Program-made: the position numbers and the translations under genes
Shown here: piece by piece, positions 1 through 10,931 of the stretch
How positions within the stretch are numbered: position 1 is the stretch's first letter
Layout: every line of letters starts with the position of its first letter
Notes under the pieces: model-generated
What the model was told of the DNA's origin: nothing
Database searches by the model: none
What the model saw: the letters and a program-made list of their open reading frames with translations, nothing else
Assembly: GCA_029237695.1 (NCBI GenBank)
Contig: CM055265.1
Location: 78,114,447-78,178,446 of the forward strand
Source of the DNA: Conchocele bisecta
Lineage: Eukaryota; Mollusca; Bivalvia; Lucinida; Thyasiridae
Length of the DNA stretch: 64,000 nt
Direction of reading: 5' to 3'

Positions 1-118
1 AAACTTTTGGCTATTAAACACATTAAATCTAAAAAATATTAAATGTAAGTATATTTTCATCAATAACAAACAAAAAATTTATTTGTGTGATTTTATTGCA
101 AAAAAATGTTTTTTTCCT
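1..118. mobile_element. MITE family L, partial
   Basis: Matches the left arm of the L copy at 24536 (TTTTGGCTATTAAACACATT and the following A/T-rich stretch). It is cut by the window edge. Confidence 0.55.
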
Positions 119-410
119 GGTGTCCGAACATTTAGGGTTATTACTATACATGTATGTGAAATTTACCTCAAACTTTGATTCAATTGGAAAATCAAAGGAC
201 AAGCCACGGAAGTTGAGTACAAATAGCTGCTTCTCTGAGTTGTAAACTGCAAGTAGATAAATGTGGTTGTGACTGGAGAAATGGGGCTCATTTGTGACCA
301 GTGTAGCTCCTGATCAAAGAGCAGACGTCTGTAGCCTGATAACCATTTGTATTGCTTGTTGGAAGCATCACAGGTGTTTCATTGACTGAATGGTGAACAG
401 TGCAGGCCCT

Positions 411-650
411 GGGGATGTTTCACTAAGCTTCGTACGACTAAAATGTTCGTAAGTGCAAATTTGGGATCGTCTGAAAATTTAAATTCATGGATTTACATTT
501 ATTGAGCATAGGCTGCATATGCAGCCTATGCTCAATAAATGTAAATCCAATAATTGTTTACAAGAAAACTTTGTTAATGTGACATTTACAGACATTCATA
601 ATTTTGCACTTACGAATATTTCAGTCGTAAGAAGTTTAGTGAAACGGTCT
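411..650. mobile_element. MITE family A, full palindromic copy
   Basis: Ends GTTTCACTAAGCTTCGTAC / GAAGTTTAGTGAAAC. The symmetric core is GCATAGGCTGCATATGCAGC, extended by TTTACATTTATTGAG and its complement. Five copies or part-copies occur in the window. Confidence 0.8.
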
Positions 651-868
651 GATCTGGGGCTACACTGATCACATCACCCATAAGCCCCTATTCTCCAGCC
701 ACAGCAACAAATGTAGCTCACCTTTTTCATAGTTTCTTAGCGATGGATTAACGCCAAGAGGTCAGAGCATTGGACTTCAATACCAGAGGTTGTGGGTTCA
801 AACCTCCCCTTAGGCATCAGAAATACTTATTAGTATTTACATCCCATTGGTGTGTCGATCTAGACCTG

Positions 869-1143
869 TAGCCTATTTCATCAACATTGCAAAGTATACT
901 TTACTAGCAAAGTATACTTTGAGGGAGTAATCATTTATTTTTCCTGAAATGCATTAGTTCATATAGAGCTAACAAATGCATATATTTCATGATTAAAAGT
1001 ATGCAGAATTATTATATTGGATGTGATAATGTAATAAATTCAGTATAATAAAAATTAATAAATTTATCATAAAATTTAAAATTTCTCCCTCAAAGTATAC
1101 TTTGCTACTAAAGTATACTTTGCAATGTTGATGAAATAGGCTA
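869..1143. mobile_element. MITE family C, copy in SINE P
   Basis: Ends TAGCCTATTTCATCAACATT and AATGTTGATGAAATAGGCTA, each followed inward by the doubled motif AAAGTATACTTT. The central palindrome is partly deleted in this copy. Seven copies occur in the window. Confidence 0.8.
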
Positions 1144-1236
1144 CTGGTCCTGATTGATCAAGTGTTGATAGGTTGATGAAATAGGCTACTGGTCCTGATT
1201 GATCAAGTGTTGATAGGTTGATGAAATCGGCTACTG
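1127..1236 (+). repeat. 45-bp tandem repeat, about 2.4 copies
   Basis: The unit GGTTGATGAAATAGGCTACT plus TGATTGATCAAGTGTTGATA-type sequence recurs at exactly 45-bp spacing (CTACTG at 1141, 1186 and 1231). Each unit carries the terminal bases of MITE C, so the repeat arose after C inserted. Confidence 0.85.
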
Positions 1237-1433
1237 AACCGAGGTCCCGTTACTAAATGACCTTAGCTGTTGCTGGGATGTTAAACCCATTCACTTTCAC
1301 TGTTTCTTGTTGAATTCAGAATACATGTGATACAACACAAGAGAATGGGTGAATTTATTTTATTTAATTGTGTTACAGCTACAATGTATGGTCTTTTTAG
1401 GCCAGACCTGAATATTTACATAATAATATATAT

Positions 1434-1662
1434 ATCCCTGGTTTGACGATCTGGTAGTGGGGCTAAGTGACTCTGTTGTGGTAAGGACCTGCCACCAGCT
1501 CATGTTATTCTAATTTCAAAGCTGACTACATATATATATTCTAATTTCAAATATATATTTTTTTTTTTATATAGTCACCTTTGAAATTAGAATAACATGA
1601 GCTGGTTGCAGGTCCTCACCACAACAGAGTCACTTAGCCCCACTACCCGATCGTCAAACCAG
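1434..1662. repeat. Foldback of SINE-S body sequence
   Basis: Arms 1439-1520 and 1580-1661 are about 83 bp and near-perfect inverted copies of SINE S body sequence (GAAATTAGAATAACATGAGC in the right arm). The A/T-rich spacer is TATATA and poly-T. It is followed directly by MITE C, as in other S copies. Confidence 0.7.
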
Positions 1663-1884
1663 TAGCCTATTTCACCAACATTGCAAAGTATACTTTTCTA
1701 GCAAAGTATACTTTGAGGGAGTAATCATTTATTTTTCCCGAAATGCATTATTTCATATAGAACTACCGGTAACCACTGCATATATTTGATGATTAAAAAT
1801 ATGCAGAATTATTACCCGGTATACTGAATTTATTACATTATCACAGACAAAATTTATCATATTGCTACAAAAGTATACTTTGAA
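1663..1884. mobile_element. MITE family C, deleted copy
   Basis: Starts TAGCCTATTTCACCAACATT. The right arm is lost from just past the central ATCACAG. SINE S tail sequence follows to about 1955. Confidence 0.65.
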
Positions 1885-2318
1885 ACTGGGATATCGGGAT
1901 TCCACTAAAGATGATCAACATCGTTCAATTACCCTTCACACACTCCCAACCTACGGCCGACCGTAATGGTTAAAAGTGAAAATTTGACCAGTGTTGAAGT
2001 TGATCAGGATTTGATTGACTGATTGAATGACGCACTGTGTCCTTCCAATGACAAGGTTATATACAGACGGCAATACACTATGACGATAGTGAATTCAGAA
2101 TTGAAATTACAATGACTTTCCAGCATCGAAACAACTCCGATCAATAACAAATTGTCAGATCAATAACACAAGTTTGTGGACCTTTTAAAGAAAACAAGAA
2201 AATGAGGCCTGTTGGTACACAAATGCCCCACAGTAGCATATTGGAGAAAATCTTAACCGGAGCCACGGACACGCGGACAGACGTCCCTACGACACACCCT
2301 TTAGGTGGTCAGGGCTCC

Positions 2319-2493
2319 AGATAAGCAATTAGTAATTGAGTATTGTCACTCCATGATTTCGGGTATTAAAAATTTTAATTGGGTAAAATAAAATCACACT
2401 ACTGTTTACATATCAACAGACAGCAATTATTGAATAGTTTGCTTCGAAATGAAAACATGTCTTCGCATTTCATTAGAATTGTCTCCTTGGAGA
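2319..2493. mobile_element. MITE family B, half element
   Basis: Left arm of the palindrome seen whole at 28605-28965, ending at its centre GTCTCCTTGGAGA. It passes directly into a half copy of family A. Confidence 0.75.
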
Positions 2494-2603
2494 TATGCAG
2501 CCTATGCTCAATAAATGTAAATCCATCAATTGAAATTTCCAGACAATCCTAAATTTGCACTTGCGAACATTTTAGTTGTACGAAGTTTAGTGAAACGGCC
2601 CCC
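2494..2603. mobile_element. MITE family A, half element
   Basis: Starts at the symmetry centre (ATGCAGCCTATGCTC) and continues to the right end GTTTAGTGAAACGGCCCC. The other arm is absent and replaced by half of family B. Confidence 0.75.
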
Positions 2604-2945
2604 TGGTTACTGAATAAGTTTCATAGTTTTCTTTTGTCTTAGGCCACACCTCCAACCCCACCTGACAACCCCGATTATGCGTCCGGATGTACACACGGAC
2701 ACACAGTCCAAACACTATATGCCTCCCAGCTCTACTGAGAACCGGGGTATAAAAACTTGTGCATGTCACTGCATAAAGTATTACTTGATGAATAGAATAC
2801 CATGCCAGTGTCTTTTGATATCGAGATTATCAGGCTCCGCTCAGAAACGCTATGAATTATTCAACAAAACATTGAATGCCTACTCGTTTCCTAAACTCAC
2901 TTGATAAACTGGATATCAAACTAACTCTGGTAGTATTAATTTATT

Positions 2946-3161
2946 TTAACCACATGCATTCGGAATACAAATTTTTAAATATTTGATTTCAATTTTTGTT
3001 ATTTCTCAATGAAAGTATATGTTGTGACCACTCATTTGAACCGTCTCGTTGAGACGGTTCAAATGGTGGTCACGACATAGACTTCTAAGCACATACAAAG
3101 GAAATATTTAGGATTTTCCACAAACAAAATGGTGTATATCCTCAGCATGAAAATGGGTTAA
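2946..3161. mobile_element. MITE family E, copy 1 (next to PHAF1 exon 5)
   Basis: Ends TTAACCACATGC / CATGAAAATGGGTTAA. The core is a ~72-bp hairpin 3014-3086 centred on CGTCTCGTTGAGACG. It ends about 13 bp beyond the exon 5 boundary. Confidence 0.8.
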
Positions 3162-3174
3162 TCAAGGGACTTAC

Positions 3175-3254
3175 CGCCTGGATGTGTGGCCCCAAATGAT
3201 TGGTCAATCTGCTCTATCGTAGGCTGGATCTGACTTGTGTTGAAATGGACACCA
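3175..3254 (-). CDS. PHAF1: PHAF1 coding exon 5
   Basis: 80 bp: one base completing the cysteine codon, 26 codons reading GVHFNTSQIQPTIEQIDQSF then GATHPG, and one base of the next codon (phase 1). PTIEQIDQSFGATHPG is a near-invariant block of the PHAF1 family. The acceptor is TTTCAG (ending 3255) and the donor GTAAGT (3174-3169). The exon is sandwiched between two copies of MITE family E: one ends at 3161, about 13 bp past the exon, and one begins at 3291, about 36 bp before it. The next exon is not visible in 1-3174 and must lie outside the window. Confidence 0.93.
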
Positions 3255-3290
3255 CTGAAATAATACAAGCAAGGAATAACATCGCCTAGT

Positions 3291-3503
3291 TTAACCCATA
3301 ACATGCCGAATACACGTGTGCAGGTAGAATTATTTTTTTCGGAATTTTTCTTATTTTTTATCCAAAGTATATGTTGTTACCAATCATTTCTAGATGAGAT
3401 GGTTCAAATGAGTGGTAACAAGACATATACTTCTGAGCATAAAGAAAATCATTATTTTTATTTTTCACATGAAAAATCGTAGCCTCAGATTGTTATGGGT
3501 TAC
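3291..3503. mobile_element. MITE family E, copy 2
   Basis: TTAACCCATAAC at the left and GTTATGGGTTA at the right. The core hairpin is at 3363-3433. It begins about 36 bp upstream of the exon 5 acceptor. Confidence 0.8.
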
Positions 3504-4038
3504 AAGATATATCTCATAAAGTGAATTAGACAATTAGCGTATGATCAAGTGAATCCATGGATCATTGAATATAAAGGCATATACTGTTTTTAAGAATGTA
3601 CAAAGTGTTCCACCGACTGAATGGCAAACAGTGCAGACCATGAGCAGATAGTGAGGCTGATCTGGATCTACACTGGTCACAAAGACCAAACTCTACATAC
3701 ATAGATGATCTTACAAGAGTGATGATTTAATATCATATTTATTACACGAGTTTACTGATTTCATAAGAAACGAGGCTAGGCCAAGTTTCTTGTTAAATTA
3801 GTCAACGAGTTTAATGAATATCATATTAAATCATCACAATTGTGACATGCTATTTACTTCAAAAGCTCATCATCATACATTGAAGTTGTACTGGTCACCA
3901 AACCCGTTTTCTGTAACGAGGTAATATGCATATTTATTACACAAGTGAATTATGATTTTTATTACACTGTGTTAATACACTGTGAGCGCCCATTTTATGC
4001 AATAAATCCAGACATATTCATTCACGGCACCTGGAGGG

Positions 4039-4338
4039 GCCTATTTCATCAACATTGCAAAGTATACTTTACTAGCAAAGTATACTTTGAGGGAGCAATC
4101 ATTTATTTTTCCTGAAATGCATTATTTCATATAGAACTAACAAATGCATATATTTCATGATTAAAAGTATGCAGAATTATTATACTGAATTTATTACATT
4201 ATCACAGCCAAATTGGCTGTGATATAAATGTAATAAATTCAGTATAATAAAAATTAACAAATTTATCCTAAAATTGAAAATTTCTCCCTCAAAGTATACT
4301 TTGCTACTAAAGTATACTTTGCAATGTTGGTGAAATAG
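4039..4338. mobile_element. MITE family C, full copy
   Basis: Both AAAGTATACTTT doublets and the central palindrome (ACTGAATTTATTACATTATC / GATATAAATGTAATAAATTC) are present. Full-length, about 300 bp. Confidence 0.8.
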
Positions 4339-4393
4339 GATCCAGACAAAATCAACCAATATACTCAAACAATGATGACGAATATACACTTCC

Positions 4394-4640
4394 GGGGCCG
4401 TTTCATTAATCTCTGTACGACTAAGAAGTTTGCACATGTACATACAAAAGTGAAACCCACAATAACATTTGTTCCGACAGACGATTTTGGAAAATATTTT
4501 GTGGATGTGCTGCATTTAATGATGTGAACCCGTAGTTACAAAATGGTAGCATTAGAGAAACACGTTAATGTGCAAAGCAAATTCATGGAAATTTTCGTAC
4601 AAACATTTTTGTAGTAAGAAGTTTAGTGAAACGGGCCCCT
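4394..4640. mobile_element. MITE family A, diverged copy abutting PHAF1 exon 4
   Basis: Starts GGGGCCGTTTCATTAATC and ends AGTTTAGTGAAACGGGCCCC. The centre has diverged. Its right end is 12 bp from the exon 4 donor junction. Confidence 0.7.
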
Positions 4641-4652
4641 GCATGTACTTAC

Positions 4653-4696
4653 CAGTATTTTAACTTGACTTTACTTAAATTATTTACTTCTATAAC
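4653..4696 (-). CDS. PHAF1: PHAF1 coding exon 4 (44-bp micro-exon)
   Basis: A 44-bp exon: 14 codons reading VIEVNNLSKVKLKY plus the first two bases of a cysteine codon (phase 2), completed by the T that opens exon 5. The acceptor is TTTGCAG (ending 4697) and the donor GTAAGT (4652-4647). It is too short for an ORF scan and was found by looking for the family segment between exons 3 and 5. The join gives KLKYC-GVHFN, the family order. A hairpin MITE of family A ends at about 4640, only about 12 bp beyond the exon, so the hairpin sits immediately past the 5' splice site. Confidence 0.92.
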
Positions 4697-4821
4697 CTGC
4701 AAAAATTACAGAAAAAAGAATGTATAAATAAACACAAGTATATGTTACTTATGACAGTACCATTTAGACCTCGGATATAAAGTACTTTGATAAATAGCAC
4801 ACATAGACAACATCGAAATCC

Positions 4822-5060
4822 TTAACCCTTTGAACCCGAAAGCCCGCTATGTCGGTTTATGCAAACAGTGCAGATCCAGATGAGCCGGCTCGTAACGAGC
4901 CGTCTCATCAGGATCTGCACTGTTTGAAAGTAATTTTCATATTTTTTGAGAAAAACAAATACCCCCTTTTTATAAATGGAATAGTCTGAAAATCATTTTG
5001 CGATGATTGGATTGGTTGCAAAACGAACATATCGCAGCCCATTCAGTTACTTAGGGTTAA
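4822..5060. mobile_element. MITE family F, full copy
   Basis: TTAACCCTTTGAACC at the left, ACTTAGGGTTAA at the right. The hairpin 4866-4925 pairs AACAGTGCAGATCCAGATGA with its complement around CGTAACG. Confidence 0.8.
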
Positions 5061-5376
5061 AGGCTACAGACCATAGATCAAACATTTGCAAACACTGCAG
5101 ATCATGATGAGACGGCTTGTAAACAAGCCGTCTCATCATGATCTGCAGTGTTTGTCGGTATTTTTTAACAAGAAAATGTGGGGTGTCTGCACTGAAATGA
5201 ACGAGGTGGCAGATTGGAGAAACTCCGGCAATCTTCTTAGGCACACTGTCTGAACACGGAATGCCTCTCAGTTCTATCAAGACTGGAGACACATAGATAC
5301 CCCATACCTGATCAATGGAATAGTCCAGAAATTAGCATGGAACTGTCAATGTCAGATATTTAGGGGGGAAAGGGTT
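5057..5376. mobile_element. MITE family F-like copy sharing its left TTAA
   Basis: Hairpin 5087-5154 (AACACTGCAGATCATGATGA / complement, centre GTAAAC). The right end is degraded near GGGGAAAGGGTT. Its left TTAA is the right TTAA of the previous copy. Confidence 0.55.
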
Positions 5377-5586
5377 CATTTTGATGGGTTCCATACTCAT
5401 TTACATCCGATGGAGCTAGGATTTTGAATTAGTAACCAATGTGAACTGATATAGTGAAAACAAACACTATTATTTAAAGAGCCAAAATGTCCCATTTCTG
5501 AAATATTTGTGGCCAAATAGCTACTGCAGCTACCAGCTCATATAAACAATTGTTGTGGTGTTCATAGTCCTCGATTACAGGGGATA

Positions 5587-5874
5587 TAATTCCAGCACAA
5601 AAATATTTACACAATTCCCTGACATTTGATTGGCCCGTAGCAAGTCTCTGTCCAAAATTTATATCCCAGTAAACTCCCACGCCGAACTACTTTCTACAGG
5701 TGCGCTGTCAGTGCTGTCAATGTAAACAAATGGCTGCCGTCTGTCAAAATAAACACATTTTCTTGATGAATTTATTTCAAATGCTGGAATTATAAGGAAT
5801 GAATGGCCTTTTTGTGGAATTTATCGGGGTATAAACTTGGAAAAGTCGCGGGAATACTGGACGAAGGCCGGAAA
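5587..5874. mobile_element. MITE family M, half copy ending at the palindrome centre
   Basis: Collinear with 15467-15745 and stops at GACGAAGGCCGG, the centre of symmetry of the full copy. The second arm is missing. Confidence 0.7.
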
Positions 5875-5984
5875 ACATTTCTGGGGCCTGTCCAGCTTAC
5901 AGAGGCTCCATAGTGAACTGCTTGTTAGATGTGTCACATTTGACTAAGCTGATTGTAGAATGTGAAAACTACATTTTGAGCGCA

Positions 5985-6056
5985 TGAAAACGACATTTTT
6001 AGTACAATTATGAATTGTACTCAAATTGTAGTTTTCATGCACTCAAAATGTAGTTT
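5985..6056. repeat. Imperfect palindrome
   Basis: GCATGAAAACGACATTTTT with its near-complement CAAATTGTAGTTTTCATGC around ACAATTATGAATTGT. Family not recognised. Confidence 0.5.
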
Positions 6057-6231
6057 TTATTACCATTCATTGTCCGACATGATGATTACATAATGCCAAT
6101 TAAATAAATAATATCAATTTGTAGCAAAATGAATTTGATTAATTGATTGGCATAGTGTCTGTTCAAGAGTGAAGTCAAATACAGAGGGCCCAATGCATAC
6201 GTATGGGGGGAACACTCTACTTCCAACACTG

Positions 6232-6746
6232 CTGTCTGTTTCACGAAACCTGACAAATTATCGGGCTATATAAACAATGGAAGAAATTTCGTGAAATTTG
6301 GTCCAATATTGATTTTATTATGAAAAAGCAATTTCTCCACAGGGTGAACATGCCCATGAGGATTTATCATGGGGAAATTTTTCTAATTTCAGAAATAGTG
6401 GACCGATTTTCAAAATCTAGCTTTTTGTTTTCTTTGTTAGATCATTTCCAAGCTATCTAGCCAGGTCTCGGAGTCAATTTCCACAATTATTTATTTATTT
6501 TTTTTACTCCTCCCCCAGCTCCACCACCTCCTTTTCCCCAAGATTTTATTACAAAAATTGATTTATCTATGGGAATTTATAATCCCATAGATAAATCAAT
6601 TTTTGTAATAAAATCTATATTTAACCAAATTTCATGAAAGAAAAAGAAGGATCATTAGTACATGTATATTAAATATTATCTAAAACAAAAGTTTTTGCAT
6701 TGTTTATATGACCGTAAAATTTGAGCAGGTTTCGTGAAACAGACAG
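6232..6746. mobile_element. MITE family L, full copy
   Basis: Ends CTGTCTGTTTCACGAAA / TTTCGTGAAACAGACAG, with TA on the right flank. It contains a perfect ~35-bp-arm hairpin at 6541-6616 around a centre of TTATAA. Confidence 0.75.
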
Positions 6747-7090
6747 TAAAACTACAAAAAATACTTTTTCAACACTGAAAGAAAATATCGAGATATAGCG
6801 CCAAGAACCTTTGCAAAACCGGATCACACGATCGCCAAAATGACCACATCTCAATGGAAAAAAAAGATTTGCAGTTACCATGGCAACAATAAAGCAAGCT
6901 GCTGTTCTCTTGCCCATGCTAATTTCAAATCAAATATTCACATACTGGTACTAACAAATGGTGCCAATAAAAAGTAAATATGTCTCTATTAAACGTCTGT
7001 CAACCGTTCCCGTAAATGTGTGGCGACATACGCTGATATGCAATCTAACCAGTGTACAATCTTTTGGTACGTCCGTCTCACGACTTTCAC

Positions 7091-7159
7091 CATATTTCAC
7101 AAATTGTTTATCTGTCTCTGCGACTGCAGAGACAGATAAACAATTGGTGAAATATGATG
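7091..7159. repeat. Strong hairpin
   Basis: ATATTTCACAAATTGTTTAT and complement enclose TCTCTGCGACTGCAGAGA. No second copy was noticed in the window. Confidence 0.6.
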
Positions 7160-8134
7160 CTTTTATGTTTTATCTAAAATATGGTGCTTTTATGTTTTAT
7201 CTACTATTCGTCTATGCTGGATCAACCATAGTTAAGGTAACCTTTAAGTGGTCACTTTCGCCGGTCAGTATGACACCACAAGGGAGCATATGGAACAAGT
7301 GTTATTCGATTTCAAATAAAACGGTGGTCAGCTCTCATAAAACACAAAAAAACACAATAACAGATGACAGAATAAAAACTTTATGGTCATATCCACTCCT
7401 ACTTTTCGCAAACAAATCCAGACCTTCCACTGGCAGGCAATTAAGGTTACAATCGTGACCCGGATCGTATTTTTCTTCACACCCGTCCATTGTCCACCGT
7501 GGCTGGAAGAGTGGACAACTGGAAGTACTCCAACACCGGTCGGGGTCAGTTTAGAGCAGAATTATAAAACCTCTTAAAATACTAATTAAGCGAGGAAATG
7601 AAAAGCCCAAATAATTGATGAACTTCTTTACATGTCGGAACACGGACAATAAAACAGCCTTAAGATCGTTGACTCCAGTTTAGATCCAGGTCATATGCAC
7701 ATTTGCCATGTTACATCTAGATTGTATAATTAGTATATTTTGTCAATTTACAGCACTAGAGACAAGACAGTTTGACGACGGACTAACAAACAGTTTGCTT
7801 GGTCAGATCTGGGCATACACTGACCATAAACGCCATAAGGTTCCCTTCACCAGCCAGTGGAACATTTAAAACATGGCATTAATTCTGCTGAGAGGTGAAA
7901 AATGACCACACTTAATTATCCCGACACAGTTAATTACTATAATGGGAATTACAAGTAGCCAACAGATTTTAATGAAAACATCAACCAAGGACAGTTTGGC
8001 ACCCCATAAATAGCGGGAAAGTGGCAGGGTTAATGCTGACTTCTACGTCTTCATCTGGCCATTGTAGGGATACCGAAAAACTCTGTGGCTTCACTGGTCT
8101 ATTCAAGACCAATGACCAACTGGACAGTGCATGC
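7160..8134. other. Unassigned intron DNA
   Basis: I see no gene, exon of a known family, or repeat shared with the rest of the window here. The 166-codon ORF that crosses 6958-7458 includes a hairpin and has no recognisable domain. Confidence 0.5.
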
Positions 8135-8357
8135 TAAACCATTACATGCGGAATACATCCTTTACGGGTATGAAATTTATTAAATATTTTATTTTTATTA
8201 TTTATAAATTAAAGTATATGTTGTGACCACTCATTTGAACCGTCTCAACGAGACGGTTCAAATGGTGGTCGCGACATATACTTCTGAGCGCATAGAAGGA
8301 AAATATTTAGGTTTTTCTGCAAACATAATGGCGTATCCTCAGCATGAAAAGGGTTAA
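8135..8357. mobile_element. MITE family E, copy 3
   Basis: Hairpin 8213-8283 centred on CGTCTCAACGAGACG, followed by the shared right flank to AAAAGGGTTAA. Confidence 0.75.
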
Positions 8358-8469
8358 GCAAATACAGTGGATGGAAGCTAGACACCCTGGGAGTGCAAGT
8401 TTAAATTGATCATTGCTGCAAATTTCATTGTACTTCAGCCCGATAGTGATAATTCTCATAAGAAAATAT

Positions 8470-8660
8470 GAAGCGAAAAGTGAAAGTGAATGGGTTGAAC
8501 AACAGCTGAGATGATTTAGGGTTGGGACCTCGGTTTCAAGTCTCATCCGACAGACCAGTGGGATGGAAATACTATGAAAGTATCTTTGATGCCCAAGGCA
8601 AGGTTTGAACACACAACCTCTGGTATTGAAGTCCAGTGGTATAACCTCCCAAGAAAATAT
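8470..8660 (-). mobile_element. SINE family P, reverse copy
   Basis: Reverse complement carries TTGGGCATCAAAGAT, a box-B-like GTGTGTTCAAACCTTG and the head TGGACTTCAATACCAGAGG. Uninterrupted, so it gives the empty site for the copy at 735-1305. Confidence 0.65.
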
Positions 8661-9040
8661 GAAATTTCCACGAAAATATAATTAGCATAACAAATAAACA
8701 AAACCATAGATTTTGTTACAATATGAGCTTCTACATACCGGAGAGGTAAACCTTGAAGTTTACTAAGCAACACTGAAGAAAGACAAAGAAATAGTGAATG
8801 ATCTCGGAAACAGCTTGCAATGCAAATTCATGAATATGTTTGCACCCACAAAATCAATGCATAAAAGTGTGCTTCCCATGTTGTATTTTTCTGCAATTAT
8901 CAGGAGCCTCAAATCCTGATTTCAGGATACATCCTGAAAATTCCCACCCCTGAAGAAGTATTAGAGGGTTCGTAGCTAGTTATCTCCCGTTTAATTTATT
9001 TATAGAATTCCGGTCCAAATAGTGTAGTTTAGGGCCTTAA

Positions 9041-9444
9041 TAATTCCAGCACACAAATATTTACACAATTCCCCAACATTTGATTGGCCCATAGCAAGTC
9101 TCTGTCCAAAATTTATATCCCAGTAAACTCCCACGCCAAACTACTTTCTGTAACCGTCAGGCGCAGTTAAAATAATTCTTAAGAAAAAGGAAAATAAACA
9201 CATTTTCCTGATGAATTTATTTCAAATGCTGGAATTATAAGGAATGAATGGCCTTTTTGTGGAATTTATCGGGGATATATAATAACCAATAGGATAAAAA
9301 TAAACAATTGGCGATAAAAAATTACAATTTTCGAAAATTGTAATTTTTTATCGCCAATTGAAATTTTTATCGCCAATTGCGAAAGTGGCTTTTCCAAGTT
9401 TATACCCCGATAAATTCCACAAAAAGGCCATTCATTCCTATATT
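9041..9444. mobile_element. MITE family M carrying an inserted hairpin
   Basis: Left arm as in the other M copies; right arm ends CATTCATTCCTATATTG. At the centre (about 9281-9392) lies a foreign hairpin, AACAATTGGCGATAAAAAAT with its complement, also seen at 42945-43085. Confidence 0.7.
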
Positions 9445-9720
9445 GTTTGCAAAAAGGGCGAATGTAGCATGATTTGTTATGAAATGGAGAAATTATAGTG
9501 ATTTTGACTAGTTTTGATCCAGTAGCCGATTTCATCAAAATTGCAAAGTATACTTATCTAGCAAAGTATACTTTGAGGGCGTAATCATTTATTTTTTCCG
9601 AAATGTATTATGTCATATATGGCTGTGATAGTGTAATAAATTCAGTATAATAAAAATTATTAAAGAAATCCTTAAATTGAAAATTTCTCCCTCAAAGTAT
9701 ACTTTGCTAGATAAGTATCA

Positions 9721-10180
9721 GAGCTCTCCGTAAGTGCCGGCTGCCGGCTATTTAGCCGACTACTCGCTCAGTTGGCGCCGGCTACAATTCATAAGGTCGT
9801 AAAAAATAAAAAAAAATTTTTTTTTCACAAAACAGGGGTGGGCAACAATATGCTCCCCCGAAAAAAAAATTTGGGGAGCATAACAACTTGCTATCAACAC
9901 ATTTTAACATTTTTGCAACAATATACAATGTATGCAGAAATTGTCTTAAACAACTACAAATATATGCACCATAAAACTCACCAGATGCCACCAAATTGAA
10001 TATAAATTTCAAAATTTTCTTGGGGGAGTCCCCCCAAACCCACCTGATGGGAGGTGGTGCCCCTCCCGTACCCTCCCCCTCGTCGCTGTAACAACCACTC
10101 AGCACAGCTGCGTGGAATTCGACATAGCCGGCTACTTATTCAAAAAAGCTGACTACTCTCAATTTTACGGAGACCTCTGG
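9721..10180. mobile_element. hAT-like non-autonomous element
   Basis: Ends CAGAGCTCTCCGTAA and TTACGGAGACCTCTG, two mismatches as inverted repeats. Subterminal GGCTATTTAGCC and TAGCCGGCTA motifs and a poly-T/poly-C-rich body. The flanking ATAAGTAT and AGAAGTAT (after the adjacent A copy) could be an eroded 8-bp target duplication. Confidence 0.5.
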
Positions 10181-10426
10181 GGTGCGTTTCACTAAACTTT
10201 GTACGACTAAAATGTTTGTAAGTGTAAATTTAGGAACGTCTGTAAATTTCAATTGATGGATTTACATTTATTGAGCATAGGCTGCATATGCAGCCTATGC
10301 TCAATAAATGTAAATCCAATAATTGTTTGCAAGAAAACATTGTTAATGTGAAATTTACAGACTATCATAATTTTGCACTTACGAACATTTTAGTCATAAG
10401 AAGTTTAGTGAAATGGGCCCCAGAAG
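10181..10426. mobile_element. MITE family A, full copy
   Basis: GGGGTGCGTTTCACTAAAC ... GTGAAATGGGCCCC with the GCATAGGCTGCATATGCAGC core. It lies immediately against the CTCTG end of the hAT-like element. Confidence 0.8.
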
Positions 10427-10624
10427 TATACTTTGCCATGTTGATGAAATAGGCTACAGATCATCCATCCTACATATCTTTGCAATCTGATCCGGGACAG
10501 CATTATTTGCCATATTCATATTTTCACACTTATGTTATTGTAATCAGTGTAGACTCAGATCAGACTGCATATGTGTTTGTGCTATTCAGTAAGAAATAAA
10601 AGCTGAAATACAGCATAGGACCGG

Positions 10625-10931
10625 TAGCCGATTTCATCAAAATTGCAAAGTATACTTATCTAGCAAAGTATACTTTGAGGGAGAAATTTTCAATTTTATG
10701 ATAAATTTATTAATTTTTATTACCGTATACTGAATGTATTACATTATCACAGCCAAAATGGCTGTGATAAGGTAATACATTCAGTTTAATAATTCTGCAT
10801 ATTTTTAATCATCAAATATATGCAGTTGTTAGTTTATATGAAATAATGCATTTCAGGAAAAATAAATGATTACGCCCTTAAAGTATACTTTGCTAGAAAA
10901 TTATACTTTGCAATGTTGGTGAAATAGGCTA
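10625..10931. mobile_element. MITE family C, full copy, opposite orientation
   Basis: TAGCCGATTTCATC ... GGTGAAATAGGCTA with the complete central palindrome ATCACAGCCAAAATGGCTGT. Confidence 0.8.

Larger units (their letters stand above)
735..1305 (+). mobile_element. tRNA-derived SINE family P, interrupted by MITE C and a 45-bp tandem repeat
   Basis: 735-868 has a tRNA-like stretch with a box-B-like GTGGGTTCAAACCTC near 790-806. The rest of the SINE resumes at about 1236 (ACCGAGGTCCC) and runs to CCATTCACTTTCAC. Continuity was checked against the reverse-orientation copy at 8470-8660. MITE C occupies 869-1143. Confidence 0.65.
9533..10455. mobile_element. MITE family C split by two further insertions
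   Basis: C left part 9533-9720 and right remnant 10428-10455 (AAGTATACTTTG ... ATAGGCTA) surround a hAT-like element and a family A copy. The C left arm is itself deleted up to the palindrome centre. Confidence 0.7.

Noticed and set aside
2587..2904. Short ORFs on both strands near the A half element
   Set aside because: No codon or domain signal; the minus ORF is a shadow of MITE and G-tail sequence.
6958..7458. 166-codon ORF, one of the longest outside the retrotransposon
   Set aside because: It crosses a strong hairpin, has internal repetition (AFMFYL twice) from that structure, no family resemblance and no splice context.
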